Assembly: GCA_964391195.1 (NCBI GenBank) | Contig: CAYMLG010000009.1 | Location: 51,080-115,079, forward strand | DNA length: 64,000 nucleotides | Direction of reading: 5' to 3' | DNA from: JAAYXE01 sp964391195 | GTDB lineage: Bacteria > Chloroflexota > Anaerolineae > Anaerolineales > UBA4823 | Shown here: in pieces, positions 41,792 to 51,233 of the stretch | Layout of the letters: each line of letters starts with the position of its first letter | Position numbering within the stretch: position 1 is the stretch's first letter | Position numbers and translations under genes: made by a program | The notes under the pieces: generated by a model | Database searches by the model: none | What the model was told of the DNA's origin: nothing | Seen by the model: the letters and a program-made list of their open reading frames with translations, nothing else

Positions 41792-43040
41792 GCGGGTTGC
41801 CGGCGAACTGTTACTTAGCTTTCATAATAGCGATACGGCTGCCTGGAATTTGCTCGAAGAACTGCATTCCCTCGCGTCGTCCCCTCACTTCACCGTTCTC
41901 GATTCGCTGCCCGGGCGGTTGGAAACCCTTGGCCTGAAACTACGAGAAGGGTTGCAGTATGAATTTTTCCGCCTGGGTGTGCCCGCCGGTCTGGAGGAGT
42001 GGGGAATCAATTCCCTACAGCATGCCTACTATCAGTACGTTCTTCAGGATAGGTGGGCACCCCCGCCAGTCAGACCTCTACAGGTTGTGCCCAATTCCCT
42101 GCTTTCCCTGGCTTCCCAGGCTCCCGCTCCGGCGCCTTCACCGCAATCTGGCTTTGGCACGATCCAACTCACATCGACTCATGATGTTTACAAGGCGCTT
42201 ATCGGCTTGAGCTCACCGCAGACGTGCAGCACTCCGAAAGTGCTCGTGTTGGACACAGGCATCAGCACGAGCCAGACCTTTAATAGCCAGGAAAGCCGGA
42301 ATTTTGTCGACCACAGCCGCATGCAGGATGTCAGCGACGATAATGGCCACGGCAGCGCGGTCGCAGCGATTATCGAGGACCTTTGCCCGTCTATTGATCT
42401 GGTAGTTTATAAAGTGGCCGATCAGAACGGGCGCGCCAGCGAGTGGGACACTCTGGCAGGGCTGGCAGCCAGCAACCAGGCCAAAATCATTAATCTAAGC
42501 CTGGCCTTTGGTCTGGACGATCAAAATGACCCCGCGTGCGGTCGGGAGTCACAGTCGTCCCGTTCAGCCGTCTTTGAGACGATGGTAGATCAGGTCTGCG
42601 CACATTCACAGGGCGCGGTCATCCTGGCAGCAGCCGGCAACCGCCAGAAAACGGAGCTGTCCTTCCCTGCCCGCTTTGCCAACGTGCTTGCGATCGAATC
42701 AGTGGATGCGAATGGCGACCTCTCGCTTTTCAGTAACTACTCTACAGTAGATCAGGACAACCGGCCGCACTCACACGTTTTCGTCCTGCCAGGCGGGCAG
42801 AAAGACAATAATAATGCCATCAAAGAGCACCCGGTTGAGACCAGTCTTGGGCAAAAATATGTTGGCACCTCCTTTGCCACCGCCTATGCCACCGGGCTGC
42901 TGGCAGTCGCCTGGTCCGATTCGCGCTACCAGAGTCTGGACCGGGATGGGATCATTGATCTGCTCTGTCAGAATGCGGACCAAAACCTGCCCAGTTTCAA
43001 TTCGCAGATTCATGGCAATGGGTTGATGAAGCTTCCTTGA
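41784..43040 (+). CDS. Cytoplasmic S8 subtilisin-like protease
   Basis: 418 residues from the ATG at 41784 (MCERVAGELLLSFHNSDTAA) with AAGGAGGGAA as ribosome site. The catalytic triad is complete: Asp in VLVLDTGIS, His in DDNGHGSAVAAI, Ser in VGTSFATAYATGLLA, and AAAGN for the oxyanion Asn. There is no signal peptide. Residues 1-135 are a family-unknown helical region ending in a Pro/Ala-rich linker (SQAPAPAPSP), perhaps the part that binds the Trypco1-like partner or works as an inhibitory prodomain. Trypco proteins usually accompany trypsin-like proteases, so a subtilase here would be a swap of effector. Confidence 0.88.
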   Translation: MCERVAGELLLSFHNSDTAAWNLLEELHSLASSPHFTVLDSLPGRLETLGLKLREGLQYEFFRLGVPAGLEEWGINSLQHAYYQYVLQDRWAPPPVRPLQVVPNSLLSLASQAPAPAPSPQSGFGTIQLTSTHDVYKALIGLSSPQTCSTPKVLVLDTGISTSQTFNSQESRNFVDHSRMQDVSDDNGHGSAVAAIIEDLCPSIDLVVYKVADQNGRASEWDTLAGLAASNQAKIINLSLAFGLDDQNDPACGRESQSSRSAVFETMVDQVCAHSQGAVILAAAGNRQKTELSFPARFANVLAIESVDANGDLSLFSNYSTVDQDNRPHSHVFVLPGGQKDNNNAIKEHPVETSLGQKYVGTSFATAYATGLLAVAWSDSRYQSLDRDGIIDLLCQNADQNLPSFNSQIHGNGLMKLP

Positions 43041-43170
43041 TAGCCTTCAACGGCTGCCATGGAGAGGCTCACTGAGTATAACCTGGCGGGCGGCGATACT
43101 GGCCAGCCGCAGCCTCACCCGCATATTGCTGTACCCTCTCGCGAAAACATCTACTTTTTAAGCGTCGCGA

Positions 43171-43215
43171 TGTCATAAGGTTGTCATAACTGTCCTCGCC
43201 CGGAAATTCTATAAT
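43171..43215 (+). promoter_or_regulatory. Direct repeats and -10 box before the S1-kinase gene
   Basis: TGTCATAA occurs at 43171-43178 and again at 43182-43189, 11 bases apart, with a third TGTC at 43191. A perfect TATAAT sits at 43210-43215, only 16 bases before the ATG. Two 11-base-spaced TGTCA half-sites recall the Pho box bound by OmpR/PhoB-type winged helices. No good -35 box is present at the right distance, which suggests an activated promoter. The message would be almost leaderless. Confidence 0.55.
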
Positions 43216-43230
43216 GGGGATGAGGTGCGT

Positions 43231-45510
43231 ATGGCTCATTCCTATCAGGTGAACCAGAGAGTCGATGCTACGGTGGAGAAAGTGTTCTCCTTCGGCGTAT
43301 TTGCTCGTCTGGAGGATGGCACGCGAGCCTATATACGCCCAAGGAACCTTGACCTGGATGCAGACGTTGAGCCGGTCGAGGTGGTCAGGGTTGGGCAGCG
43401 CATCACCGGGGTGGTCGTGGCGCTCAGGGGGGAAGCAGGCCATATCGAGATCAGCCGGCGGGCGGCTCTACCCGACCCATGGATTGCATTTGGTGCACAA
43501 CATCGCGTGGGTGACTTGGTGGTTGGCGAAGTGCGCCGGCTGGTACCCGGGGGAGTGTTCGTTCGCGTGGCCGCGGGGGTCCAAGGTTTCCTGCCGCTGG
43601 CGGAGATGGCTCCCTGGGACGTCGAGAAACCGGAATCCCTGTTCTGGCTTGGGGATCAGATTGAGGCAACCATCATGAGTTTGTCTGTACCAACTCAGAA
43701 AATGATCCTGAGCGTTCGTGAAAGCCTGTTGAAGCGGGAGCGGGCGCTGGAACTCTATGATGGTCTATTCCCGAGAGCGCAGGCGGGCGATGAACAGCGG
43801 CGCACGGGTGGAAACCAGTTGTCAGAGGCAATTTCCAACCCCCAGGCTTTGCAGCTCAGTGGGAAGCTGCTGATACTAGAAGATGATCCCCGATTGCTTC
43901 GCTCGCTGGGTGTTTGGTTTCGTCGCCGTGGTCTGGAAGTCGTCGAAGCTGAGGGGGTGGAGGCAGCCCGGGAGAAATGCGCTGCCACCCGGTTTGACTT
44001 CTTGCTGCTGGACGTCAGTTTGCCCGATGGGGATGGACTGAACCTGGCTCGGGAACTGTCCGGGCAGAACCCCGGCCTTCATATATTTATTATGAGCACT
44101 CCCGAAAACTTGATCGAACGGCTGGACGAACTGGCGGAGTGCGAAGTTTCCCAAATTTTCCCCAAGCCTCTTGAACTAGAAAAAATCCATCACTGTTTCT
44201 TGCGGATTTCCAGCGGTGAAGGGTTGCAGGTCAACGAGTTGCAGGTCAACGAGTTGCGGGCCAACGAGTCGCAAGCCAACAAGCTGGCGCGGTTGGAAAA
44301 TCCGGCGATCCCCGGAAGCGAACCAGCATTGGCTTTGAGAATCGAAGAGAGTGAAGAGAATATTCAATACCGGCTCGAACGAGCGCTGGCCCAGGTTCAC
44401 AGGAGCGTCCGGGCTCAGAGCACGATCCTGTTTCGGTTGGATCCCGAAGCGCAAAACTACACCATCCAGGCCATGATCGCGGGCGGTGAAATCTCACCGG
44501 AGAAGGTCTACCAACTCGGCGACAGCCCGGTGAAGGATGTCCTTCGCAGTGGGTCCGCGGTCGTGGAAGGTAAGGCGCAGTCGGAGGCCAGGGCCCGGTA
44601 CAAGAAGCTGCTCGATCTGCTGCCATTTGAATCCTGCCTGGGGCTTCCGCTGCAAGTGCAGGGGGAGCACACCCACGCACTTTTCTTTTTCCACCCAGAG
44701 ACGGATGCGTTCTCACAATACCGCCAGCGGGACGCCCGCGCCGGCGCCTACCTCATCACTGCTCTGCTGGAGGAGGCGGCTGCAGAACACCGCCTCCAGG
44801 CCCTCAGCCCGCTGTTGATCAGCGGTCAATTGGCCAGCGGCTTCGGGCATGAAGTCGCCAACCATATCTCCAACCTGGAATTGGAGATTCTGAACCAGTT
44901 GACGGCCCAGGGCAATAAGGCTTCCGGCGCCAGTGGTCTTCCGGATCTGTTGCAGCGGGTGCAGGAGTTGAAAGCGATCACCCAAAGTTTCCAGCGCCTT
45001 TTGTGGTCAGGAGTTCAGATCGTTGAATGTGATCTTGATGAAGTTTTGAAGCATGCCTATCAATCCGTAAAACCGTACTCAAAGAGGCATAAGACCTCCA
45101 TCCTGCTCAGTGTCACCTCAGAACTGCCAAAAATCCGGGTAAATCCGGTCGTGCTGCAGCAAGTCTTTGTCAATATGCTGCTGAATGCCGTCCAACAGAT
45201 CGAACTAAAATGTGAAAAGCATCGCTGGAAAGGGGTTCGCCGGGTGGAAGTGAACGCCTGTCATCCGCAGGGTTCTGGTCAGCTTGAAATCCGCATCCAG
45301 GATACCGGCCCAGGCATTCATCGCAGCTTATGGAAGAAGGTTTTTACTGCCGGATACTCAACCCGCGGCGGCAGCGGCATGGGGTTATACATTTCTCAGA
45401 TGATCATCCGGCAGTGTGGTGGGACAATTGAGGTGGAAGAGAGTAGAATTCCATTCGGCTCCACTTTTCTGCTCCGGCTGCCTGTTCACCTATATGGAGA
45501 TGCCGTATGA
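43231..45510 (+). CDS. Hybrid histidine kinase with two N-terminal S1 RNA-binding domains
   Basis: 759 residues from the ATG at 43231. Two S1 (OB-fold) domains lead: about 5-72 (GVFARLEDGTRAYIRPR) and 88-160 (GGVFVRVAAGVQGFLPLAEM). A receiver domain follows (about 207-325: LLILEDDPRL, phospho-accepting Asp in LLLDVSLPDGDGL, Lys in FPKPLE), then a repetitive linker (about 332-351), a GAF domain (about 365-525), a dimerisation helix with the His in SGFGHEVANHISNLE and an ATPase domain (N-box VNMLLNAVQQIE, DTGPGI, GSGMGLYIS). No membrane helices. It could sense RNA, ribosomes or a small ligand and pass phosphate on. I know of no standard family with this order. Its stop overlaps the next start by four bases. 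Confidence 0.85.
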   Translation: MAHSYQVNQRVDATVEKVFSFGVFARLEDGTRAYIRPRNLDLDADVEPVEVVRVGQRITGVVVALRGEAGHIEISRRAALPDPWIAFGAQHRVGDLVVGEVRRLVPGGVFVRVAAGVQGFLPLAEMAPWDVEKPESLFWLGDQIEATIMSLSVPTQKMILSVRESLLKRERALELYDGLFPRAQAGDEQRRTGGNQLSEAISNPQALQLSGKLLILEDDPRLLRSLGVWFRRRGLEVVEAEGVEAAREKCAATRFDFLLLDVSLPDGDGLNLARELSGQNPGLHIFIMSTPENLIERLDELAECEVSQIFPKPLELEKIHHCFLRISSGEGLQVNELQVNELRANESQANKLARLENPAIPGSEPALALRIEESEENIQYRLERALAQVHRSVRAQSTILFRLDPEAQNYTIQAMIAGGEISPEKVYQLGDSPVKDVLRSGSAVVEGKAQSEARARYKKLLDLLPFESCLGLPLQVQGEHTHALFFFHPETDAFSQYRQRDARAGAYLITALLEEAAAEHRLQALSPLLISGQLASGFGHEVANHISNLELEILNQLTAQGNKASGASGLPDLLQRVQELKAITQSFQRLLWSGVQIVECDLDEVLKHAYQSVKPYSKRHKTSILLSVTSELPKIRVNPVVLQQVFVNMLLNAVQQIELKCEKHRWKGVRRVEVNACHPQGSGQLEIRIQDTGPGIHRSLWKKVFTAGYSTRGGSGMGLYISQMIIRQCGGTIEVEESRIPFGSTFLLRLPVHLYGDAV
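44224..44283 (+). repeat. 15-bp tandem repeat inside the S1-kinase gene
   Basis: Four copies of a 15-base unit (TTGCAGGTCAACGAG and variants), the first two identical, encode LQVNE, LQVNE, LRANE, SQANK. The unit is a multiple of three, so copy-number change would lengthen the REC-GAF linker without a frameshift. Confidence 0.9.
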
Positions 45511-48500
45511 ATGAAATACCTCTGCGGGTGTTGTTGGTCGACGACGAGGTTAGCTTTCGCAACCAGTTGAAGAAATATCTGCAGTCACAACACGGCTATC
45601 AGGTCACCGATGTGGGTGACGGCAGAGCGGCTCAAGAGAGTGTGGCCAATAACCCCGGCGCATATCATGTAGCCCTGGTCGACGAGATCCTGGAGGGGGA
45701 AGTCAGCGGATTTGAGCTGTTGCAGTGGATCAAAGCCCATGCCCCGCAGATTGAGGTCATTGTCTTCACCACCTGGGGGATGGACAACGCCTTGAACGCC
45801 CTGCGCGCCGGTGCGTATCGCTACCTGACCAAGCCCTTCAATCCCGAGGAACTGGCACTACTGGTAAAGCTTGCCGCAGAAGTGGCCGAGCTAAGGGATG
45901 CAGCCCGTGAGAAGGATGTGCTCTCCAACTTGATGATGGTTTCCACGGCGCTTCTCAGCGGGCGCAGGGAAGATGAGATCTTAAAGGTGGCCCTTCAAGC
46001 GATCCATGCCATCGGCTTTGACCGGGTGCGGTTGTACGAACTCCAGGAGAACGGCGCCTATCTGTGTGCCCGGGCGCACATCGGCATGGACGACAGTTTC
46101 CTTCAAGCGCGCTGGAAGACGGAAGATGATGAGTTGATGCAGCAAGTGCTGCGCGACCCGAGAGTCCATGTGTTCCGCAGGCGTAAGGGTGAAGAGGTGC
46201 CATACGAAGACGTTCTTGACAAGGGTGATGTCGACGAGTGGATCTGTGCTCCTCTGGTGGTTGAAGGGCAGGTGATCGGAAAGCTTTCGGCGGATAAGAA
46301 GTATTCCCGGGCCCCGGTGACGGATGCGGAAAAGGAGCCGCTGGCGCTTTTCACATCGATTGCGGCAATGGCGGTCGAGAACAATCGCTTGCTGGCCTCC
46401 GCTCGCCAACGGGCAGAAGAGCTGGAAAAACTGCATAAAAACATCCTGGCCATCACAGCAAATCAGGACCGGGAAACCTTGCTGCGAACCATTATCCAGG
46501 GGGCAGTGGAATTGCTCGGCGCCCGGCGCGGCGGGATTTACGAATACAATCCATCGCTTCAAAAACTGACGGTGGTCGCAGATTACGGTTACGGGCAGAG
46601 CACCCGCGGGCAGGTCTTGAAGCTCGGGGAAGGCCTGGCAGGAGAGTTGATTGCCTCCGAGGAACCGTACGCGATTGTCGATGATTATGGCTCCTGGCCT
46701 CGTCGCAGCACACGGTACAACCCTGAAGAATTCAGGGCAGTGCTCGAAGTGCCGCTCTTGTGGTCAGAGCAGCGCACCGGTGTGCTGTATGTTGAAGACG
46801 AAGTGGGTCGCCAGTTCACAGTGGAGGACGCTCATTTACTCAGCCGTTTCGCCGGTCATGCGGCCATTGCTCTGGAACAGGCCAGGCATATGGCTGAAAT
46901 GTCCATTACCCTCGACAACCACAGCCGGTTGATCGAGAACTCATTCGATGGAATCATTGCTGTCGATATGCAGGGAAGAATCACTGAGTTTAATTCCCAG
47001 GCTGAGAAGATCCTCGAATACCAGCGCAGTGAAGTCATTGGGCAACCGGTTTCGGATTTCTACTCCGATCCCCAGGAACCCAGACGGATCGGTAGAATGC
47101 TGCATACCAGCCGAGATGCCAGGGTGGTGGATCACCGCGCAAAACTAAAATCCAAAGCAGGCCTGGAGATCCCGGTGCGCATGTCGGCAACCTGGCTGTA
47201 CAACGCGGACGGCCAGCGGGCCGGTAGTGTCGGTTATTTCAAGGATGTCCGCTATATCCAGCAGGTAGAACGCCACCGCCAGTTGCTGTTAGAGGCGAAC
47301 GAAGCGGTGGCCAGAGCCGAATCTCTCGATCAAGGTCTTCAGAAGCTGGCTGAGAACATGGCCCTCGGCTGCCATTCAACTTTTTGTCTGATCTATCTGC
47401 GCCAGCCCGGAGAAAATCTTCTGGAAGTCAGGGCCGCCCATCCCATTGCTCGCGAGCAAGAACTTGCATGGGATCCCAATTGTAATCAAACCTGGCTGCC
47501 GGAACAGCATCCCCTCTTTTCCCTGGCCGTAGAGCGGGGCGAGACAGTGATACTCGACGCCCGGATTGCGGACGATGATACCCTGTTGCGCGAAATCGCC
47601 GGACGGGTGAACCTGGCGGGGAGTCTCAATTCTGGGCTGATTGTTCCCCTGTCGTTAAATGGGAAGGTCCGCGGCCTGTGTGTCCTGGGCGAGATGCGCA
47701 GTTGGAAACGCCAGCCTTTCGAGGAGGTGGAGATCCGGTTGGTTGAGGCGCTGGCAAAGGACGCCACAGCCCTGTTGGAAAAGATGGAACTCCAGGAACT
47801 GACCAGCCGCCAGCTTGAGGAGAGCGAACGCCAGAGGCGGCTTTGGGAAACGCTGGCCCAATCCTTCCGGTACATTCATCCCGCTCGCGAGCGCGACCAT
47901 CTGCAGCAAGAGATCGTCAATCAAGTTGCGGACTTGATGGACTATCCTTATGCTTGCTTATTGATCTACCACCCGGTGTATCGGCAGCTTGAGGTCATTC
48001 GGGTGCACAACCTGCCGGAGAGTATCATCGGGGCCAGGTTCGGGGTGGAAAGTGAGCCCTTCCAGAGTGCGGCAGCTTCTGGGGAGATCCAATTTCTGGA
48101 TGACATCACTGCCGATCCTGTGCGCTATACCCTGTTTGGAACAGCGCCGGTCCGTTCAGCGCTGTTCGTCCCTTTTAAAGGCGGTGGCAACCTGGTTGCT
48201 CTCCTGGCGCTGGGCAGCGAGGGCCTTTGTAAACCCAGCAATGCGGACCTGGAAGTGATCCGTCGCTTCTCCACCCAGGCAGTGACAGCCCTGCGGACTT
48301 CAGAGTTGATCGGCAGTGAAAAGCGTAAGGTTGCTCAACTACTGCTCTTGGACCGGATCAGTGAGTACATCCAGCAGCCGAATGAGGACCTGGCTAAGAT
48401 CTTCGACGCAGCCCTGACCGGCGTGACCGCCGTGTATGGCCTGGGGTTCAACCGGGCGGCGATCCTGTTGGCGGATAGCCAGCGCAAGAAATGGATCGGG

Positions 48501-51215
48501 TGCAAGGGCATCGGTCATCTGGATAAGAAGAAGGCTGAGAAGGATTGGGCGCGCTATCACCAGGAAGGGATGGATGATGTCAACCGCTACTTAACGAAAC
48601 TGGCATCCAACCAGCTCTCCTCTACACCGTTGGATGCCCGTATTCAAAAACTGGAGATAGAAATCCAAGATTCGACGGACGATCCCCTGTTCCTGGTAGT
48701 CGACCGGCAGAGGCCGGTACTGCTGACTGATGATCAAGTAGCCCGGTTACCGATAAATTTCTCGCAGGCTTTTGAACCGGGAGCCTCCTTCACCATTGCT
48801 CCGCTGATTGCCCGCCAGGAGGTCATCGGGCTGCTGGTCGCTGATAATAAGTTCACCAGCATGCCGGTGACCGAAGAATTGCTCGAAAACCTGATGACCT
48901 TCGCCAATGCGATCGCCCTCGCCGTCGATAATGCCCAGATGGTACGCGAGCTCAAGCGCAGCCAGAGCTTACAGCGAGCGTTGTTCGAGGCGAGTGGCGA
49001 ACTGCTGTCCACCCTCGATCCACAAGAGGTGCTGGATCGCATCGTATCTCAGGGCAGAAAAGCTGCTGACGCTTTTTGGGTAAGCCTTCTGATGATCGGT
49101 GACGATGGACGAGTCGAGGTGCTGGCAATGGACGGCCTCGATCTGCAGGTTGAACCGGAGGAGATCGTCCGTCCGAAAGGGATCGGTCTCTCGCACAAGA
49201 TCATGCTGATCGGGAGCCCGGAAGTCATACACAACGTGAAGGACCGGGTTGCGGATATTAACCCAAGAATGCTTGAGGTGGGTGTTCAGGCTGCCGTCGG
49301 CCTTCCGGTCATCCTCAATGGCACAGCTATTGGTGTGATGTGGGTGCATTATAAAGAACCCCATATTTTCACCCCGAGTGAAATCGAGGCGCTGCAGTTG
49401 TACGCGAACCAGGCGGCGATGGCATATGATAGCCGGCGGCGCAGCATGATCCAGCAGCGGATGCGAGAGGCTGCGGAGGATCTCTCCCGCGCCGATGACC
49501 TGGAAGAGGCAGCCGGAAAGACCCCAGCCTGTTTCAAAAGTGTGCTGGAATGTGAATCAGTGGCATTTTTCCTGTACGATGACCGCCACAAACGGTTTTC
49601 GCCCGATCAGGCCTGGCATACCGGGGTGGATGCGCAGATATGGTCCCGGCTTCCAGGACTGCTGCAGTCGGATAAGCGGTTTATCAATCGACAATTCCCA
49701 GCCGGGTGGATCGCCGTAGAAGACCTTCCCAGGTGGATGGAACCTGGGTCCAATGGGAGTGAGGCCGTTTCTCTATTGAAAACCTGTGGCGTTCGCAGTT
49801 TTCAGCTACTTCCCCTCCGTGCCGGCGACGACCCGCTCGGCTTCATCCTGGCGCTGGACACCCGCCCGCAGCCGCAGAACAAAGAAATGCTCGAGATGGC
49901 GCAGACCTTTGCGGATCAAACCGCGCTCATCCTGAACAAAGCGCTGTTGATGAAACAAACCCAGCGAGCCATGCAAGCGGTGGAACGGGTGGCCCAGGTG
50001 ATGACTCAGGGGGATTTCCGAGAGACCAAGATGCTCCTGGTCGAGAGCACAAAGGGGGTCGTCGAGTGTGATGCGGTGGTTCTGTATTCGCTGGATGAAG
50101 AGACCGGTATCCTGGAACACCCGCCAACTATGATCGGAGTAAGGCACGAGGATCGGGCTAGGCGCTTTACTCGGGTAGAACCGGAATCCCTGGTGTACCG
50201 GATGCTCGAACGCACTGAACCGTATCGAGTGGAGAATATAGCCGTCGATCCGTACTTTAAAGACTCTCGTTTTGCAAAGGACGAGAAAATCCAGGCGGTT
50301 GTGGCCGTGCCTCTGATTGCTTATGGCAAGAAAAAAGGGATTATGTTCGTCAATTACCGCACAGAACAGATTTTCAGTGAAGCGGTATTGAACAATATCG
50401 AGCTGTTTGCCCACCAGGCAGCGATTGCCGTGCATTACGCCAAGCTGCTGGAGAAGGAAAAACAGCGCCTGAACCAGTTGAGCGATATGTATGCTGAACT
50501 GGAGAGGGTGAAGGGCGAACTTGCCGCCAAGGAGACGCTGGCCTGGATTGGGTTGCTGAGCAGCACTTTTCGCCATTCTTTGAGCAACTACATAATCACA
50601 ATTGGTGATAATGTCAAAATGATTGTGGGGAAAGCGGCGAAACGCTCCTTCGATCAAGAAATCGCTTACGAGGTGGAGTTGATCCAGGAAGTAGTAAAAG
50701 ATATAGAGGATATGATGATCACCACCCCACTGCGAGGGGAAGAGGGAGTCTATCCCTTCTCCGTCAGTGAGCTGCTGCGTGAACGGATCAGTCAGAAGCA
50801 ACATACTTTCAGGGGGATACAAGTAGACCTCCGCCTGGAATCCGATGAAAGCGCCACGGTTAGGGCAGACCCGCATTGGATCCGCCGCGCCCTGGATATT
50901 CTGTTGGACAATGCAGTGGAGGCTATGGAATACAGCGATCAAAAGTCGCTGGTCGTCAGCACCGGCTGCCGGGAGGGGAGAGTGGAAATCCGCATTGTCG
51001 ATACCGGCCCTGGTATTCCACCTGCGATCCAGCCGTTTATTTTCAAAGGAATCGTCCCGAAAGAGAACCGGGAGAAAGGCCTGGGGATCGGGCTTCTGAT
51101 TGCCCACATGATCTTCCGCACCTTTGCGGGAGATATTAAGATCGAAAAGACGACGACGAAGGGAACCACCATGATGTGCTGGCTGCCGTCCATTCTACCC
51201 GACGATGTATCTTGA
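45507..51215 (+). CDS. Giant hybrid histidine kinase: REC, eight GAF, one PAS, kinase core
   Basis: 1902 residues. Receiver domain at 5-120 (VLLVDDEVSF, Asp in VALVDEIL, Lys in LTKPFN). Then GAF (about 135-295), GAF (310-470), PAS (480-595: IENSFDGIIAVDMQGRITEF), and six more GAF or GAF-like domains to about 1645. The dimerisation helix has the His in SSTFRHSLSNYIITIGDN, a variant H-box, and the ATPase domain has LLDNAVEAME, VDTGPGIPP and KGLGIGLLIA. No membrane helix. Such a row of GAF domains suggests integration of several small-molecule or partner signals. It overlaps the S1-kinase gene by ATGA and is followed by three REC proteins, its likely phosphorelay partners. Confidence 0.9.
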   Translation: MNEIPLRVLLVDDEVSFRNQLKKYLQSQHGYQVTDVGDGRAAQESVANNPGAYHVALVDEILEGEVSGFELLQWIKAHAPQIEVIVFTTWGMDNALNALRAGAYRYLTKPFNPEELALLVKLAAEVAELRDAAREKDVLSNLMMVSTALLSGRREDEILKVALQAIHAIGFDRVRLYELQENGAYLCARAHIGMDDSFLQARWKTEDDELMQQVLRDPRVHVFRRRKGEEVPYEDVLDKGDVDEWICAPLVVEGQVIGKLSADKKYSRAPVTDAEKEPLALFTSIAAMAVENNRLLASARQRAEELEKLHKNILAITANQDRETLLRTIIQGAVELLGARRGGIYEYNPSLQKLTVVADYGYGQSTRGQVLKLGEGLAGELIASEEPYAIVDDYGSWPRRSTRYNPEEFRAVLEVPLLWSEQRTGVLYVEDEVGRQFTVEDAHLLSRFAGHAAIALEQARHMAEMSITLDNHSRLIENSFDGIIAVDMQGRITEFNSQAEKILEYQRSEVIGQPVSDFYSDPQEPRRIGRMLHTSRDARVVDHRAKLKSKAGLEIPVRMSATWLYNADGQRAGSVGYFKDVRYIQQVERHRQLLLEANEAVARAESLDQGLQKLAENMALGCHSTFCLIYLRQPGENLLEVRAAHPIAREQELAWDPNCNQTWLPEQHPLFSLAVERGETVILDARIADDDTLLREIAGRVNLAGSLNSGLIVPLSLNGKVRGLCVLGEMRSWKRQPFEEVEIRLVEALAKDATALLEKMELQELTSRQLEESERQRRLWETLAQSFRYIHPARERDHLQQEIVNQVADLMDYPYACLLIYHPVYRQLEVIRVHNLPESIIGARFGVESEPFQSAAASGEIQFLDDITADPVRYTLFGTAPVRSALFVPFKGGGNLVALLALGSEGLCKPSNADLEVIRRFSTQAVTALRTSELIGSEKRKVAQLLLLDRISEYIQQPNEDLAKIFDAALTGVTAVYGLGFNRAAILLADSQRKKWIGCKGIGHLDKKKAEKDWARYHQEGMDDVNRYLTKLASNQLSSTPLDARIQKLEIEIQDSTDDPLFLVVDRQRPVLLTDDQVARLPINFSQAFEPGASFTIAPLIARQEVIGLLVADNKFTSMPVTEELLENLMTFANAIALAVDNAQMVRELKRSQSLQRALFEASGELLSTLDPQEVLDRIVSQGRKAADAFWVSLLMIGDDGRVEVLAMDGLDLQVEPEEIVRPKGIGLSHKIMLIGSPEVIHNVKDRVADINPRMLEVGVQAAVGLPVILNGTAIGVMWVHYKEPHIFTPSEIEALQLYANQAAMAYDSRRRSMIQQRMREAAEDLSRADDLEEAAGKTPACFKSVLECESVAFFLYDDRHKRFSPDQAWHTGVDAQIWSRLPGLLQSDKRFINRQFPAGWIAVEDLPRWMEPGSNGSEAVSLLKTCGVRSFQLLPLRAGDDPLGFILALDTRPQPQNKEMLEMAQTFADQTALILNKALLMKQTQRAMQAVERVAQVMTQGDFRETKMLLVESTKGVVECDAVVLYSLDEETGILEHPPTMIGVRHEDRARRFTRVEPESLVYRMLERTEPYRVENIAVDPYFKDSRFAKDEKIQAVVAVPLIAYGKKKGIMFVNYRTEQIFSEAVLNNIELFAHQAAIAVHYAKLLEKEKQRLNQLSDMYAELERVKGELAAKETLAWIGLLSSTFRHSLSNYIITIGDNVKMIVGKAAKRSFDQEIAYEVELIQEVVKDIEDMMITTPLRGEEGVYPFSVSELLRERISQKQHTFRGIQVDLRLESDESATVRADPHWIRRALDILLDNAVEAMEYSDQKSLVVSTGCREGRVEIRIVDTGPGIPPAIQPFIFKGIVPKENREKGLGIGLLIAHMIFRTFAGDIKIEKTTTKGTTMMCWLPSILPDDVS

Positions 51216-51233
51216 AACAGAGGAGTTGGACTT

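Noticed and set aside
44224..44283. CRISPR-like array
   Set aside because: The 15-base units are directly adjacent without spacers and code in frame for a protein linker.
49806..51107. 433-codon minus-strand frame in the giant kinase
   Set aside because: Antisense to the conserved kinase core; rich in His, Pro and Arg as expected for a shadow frame.
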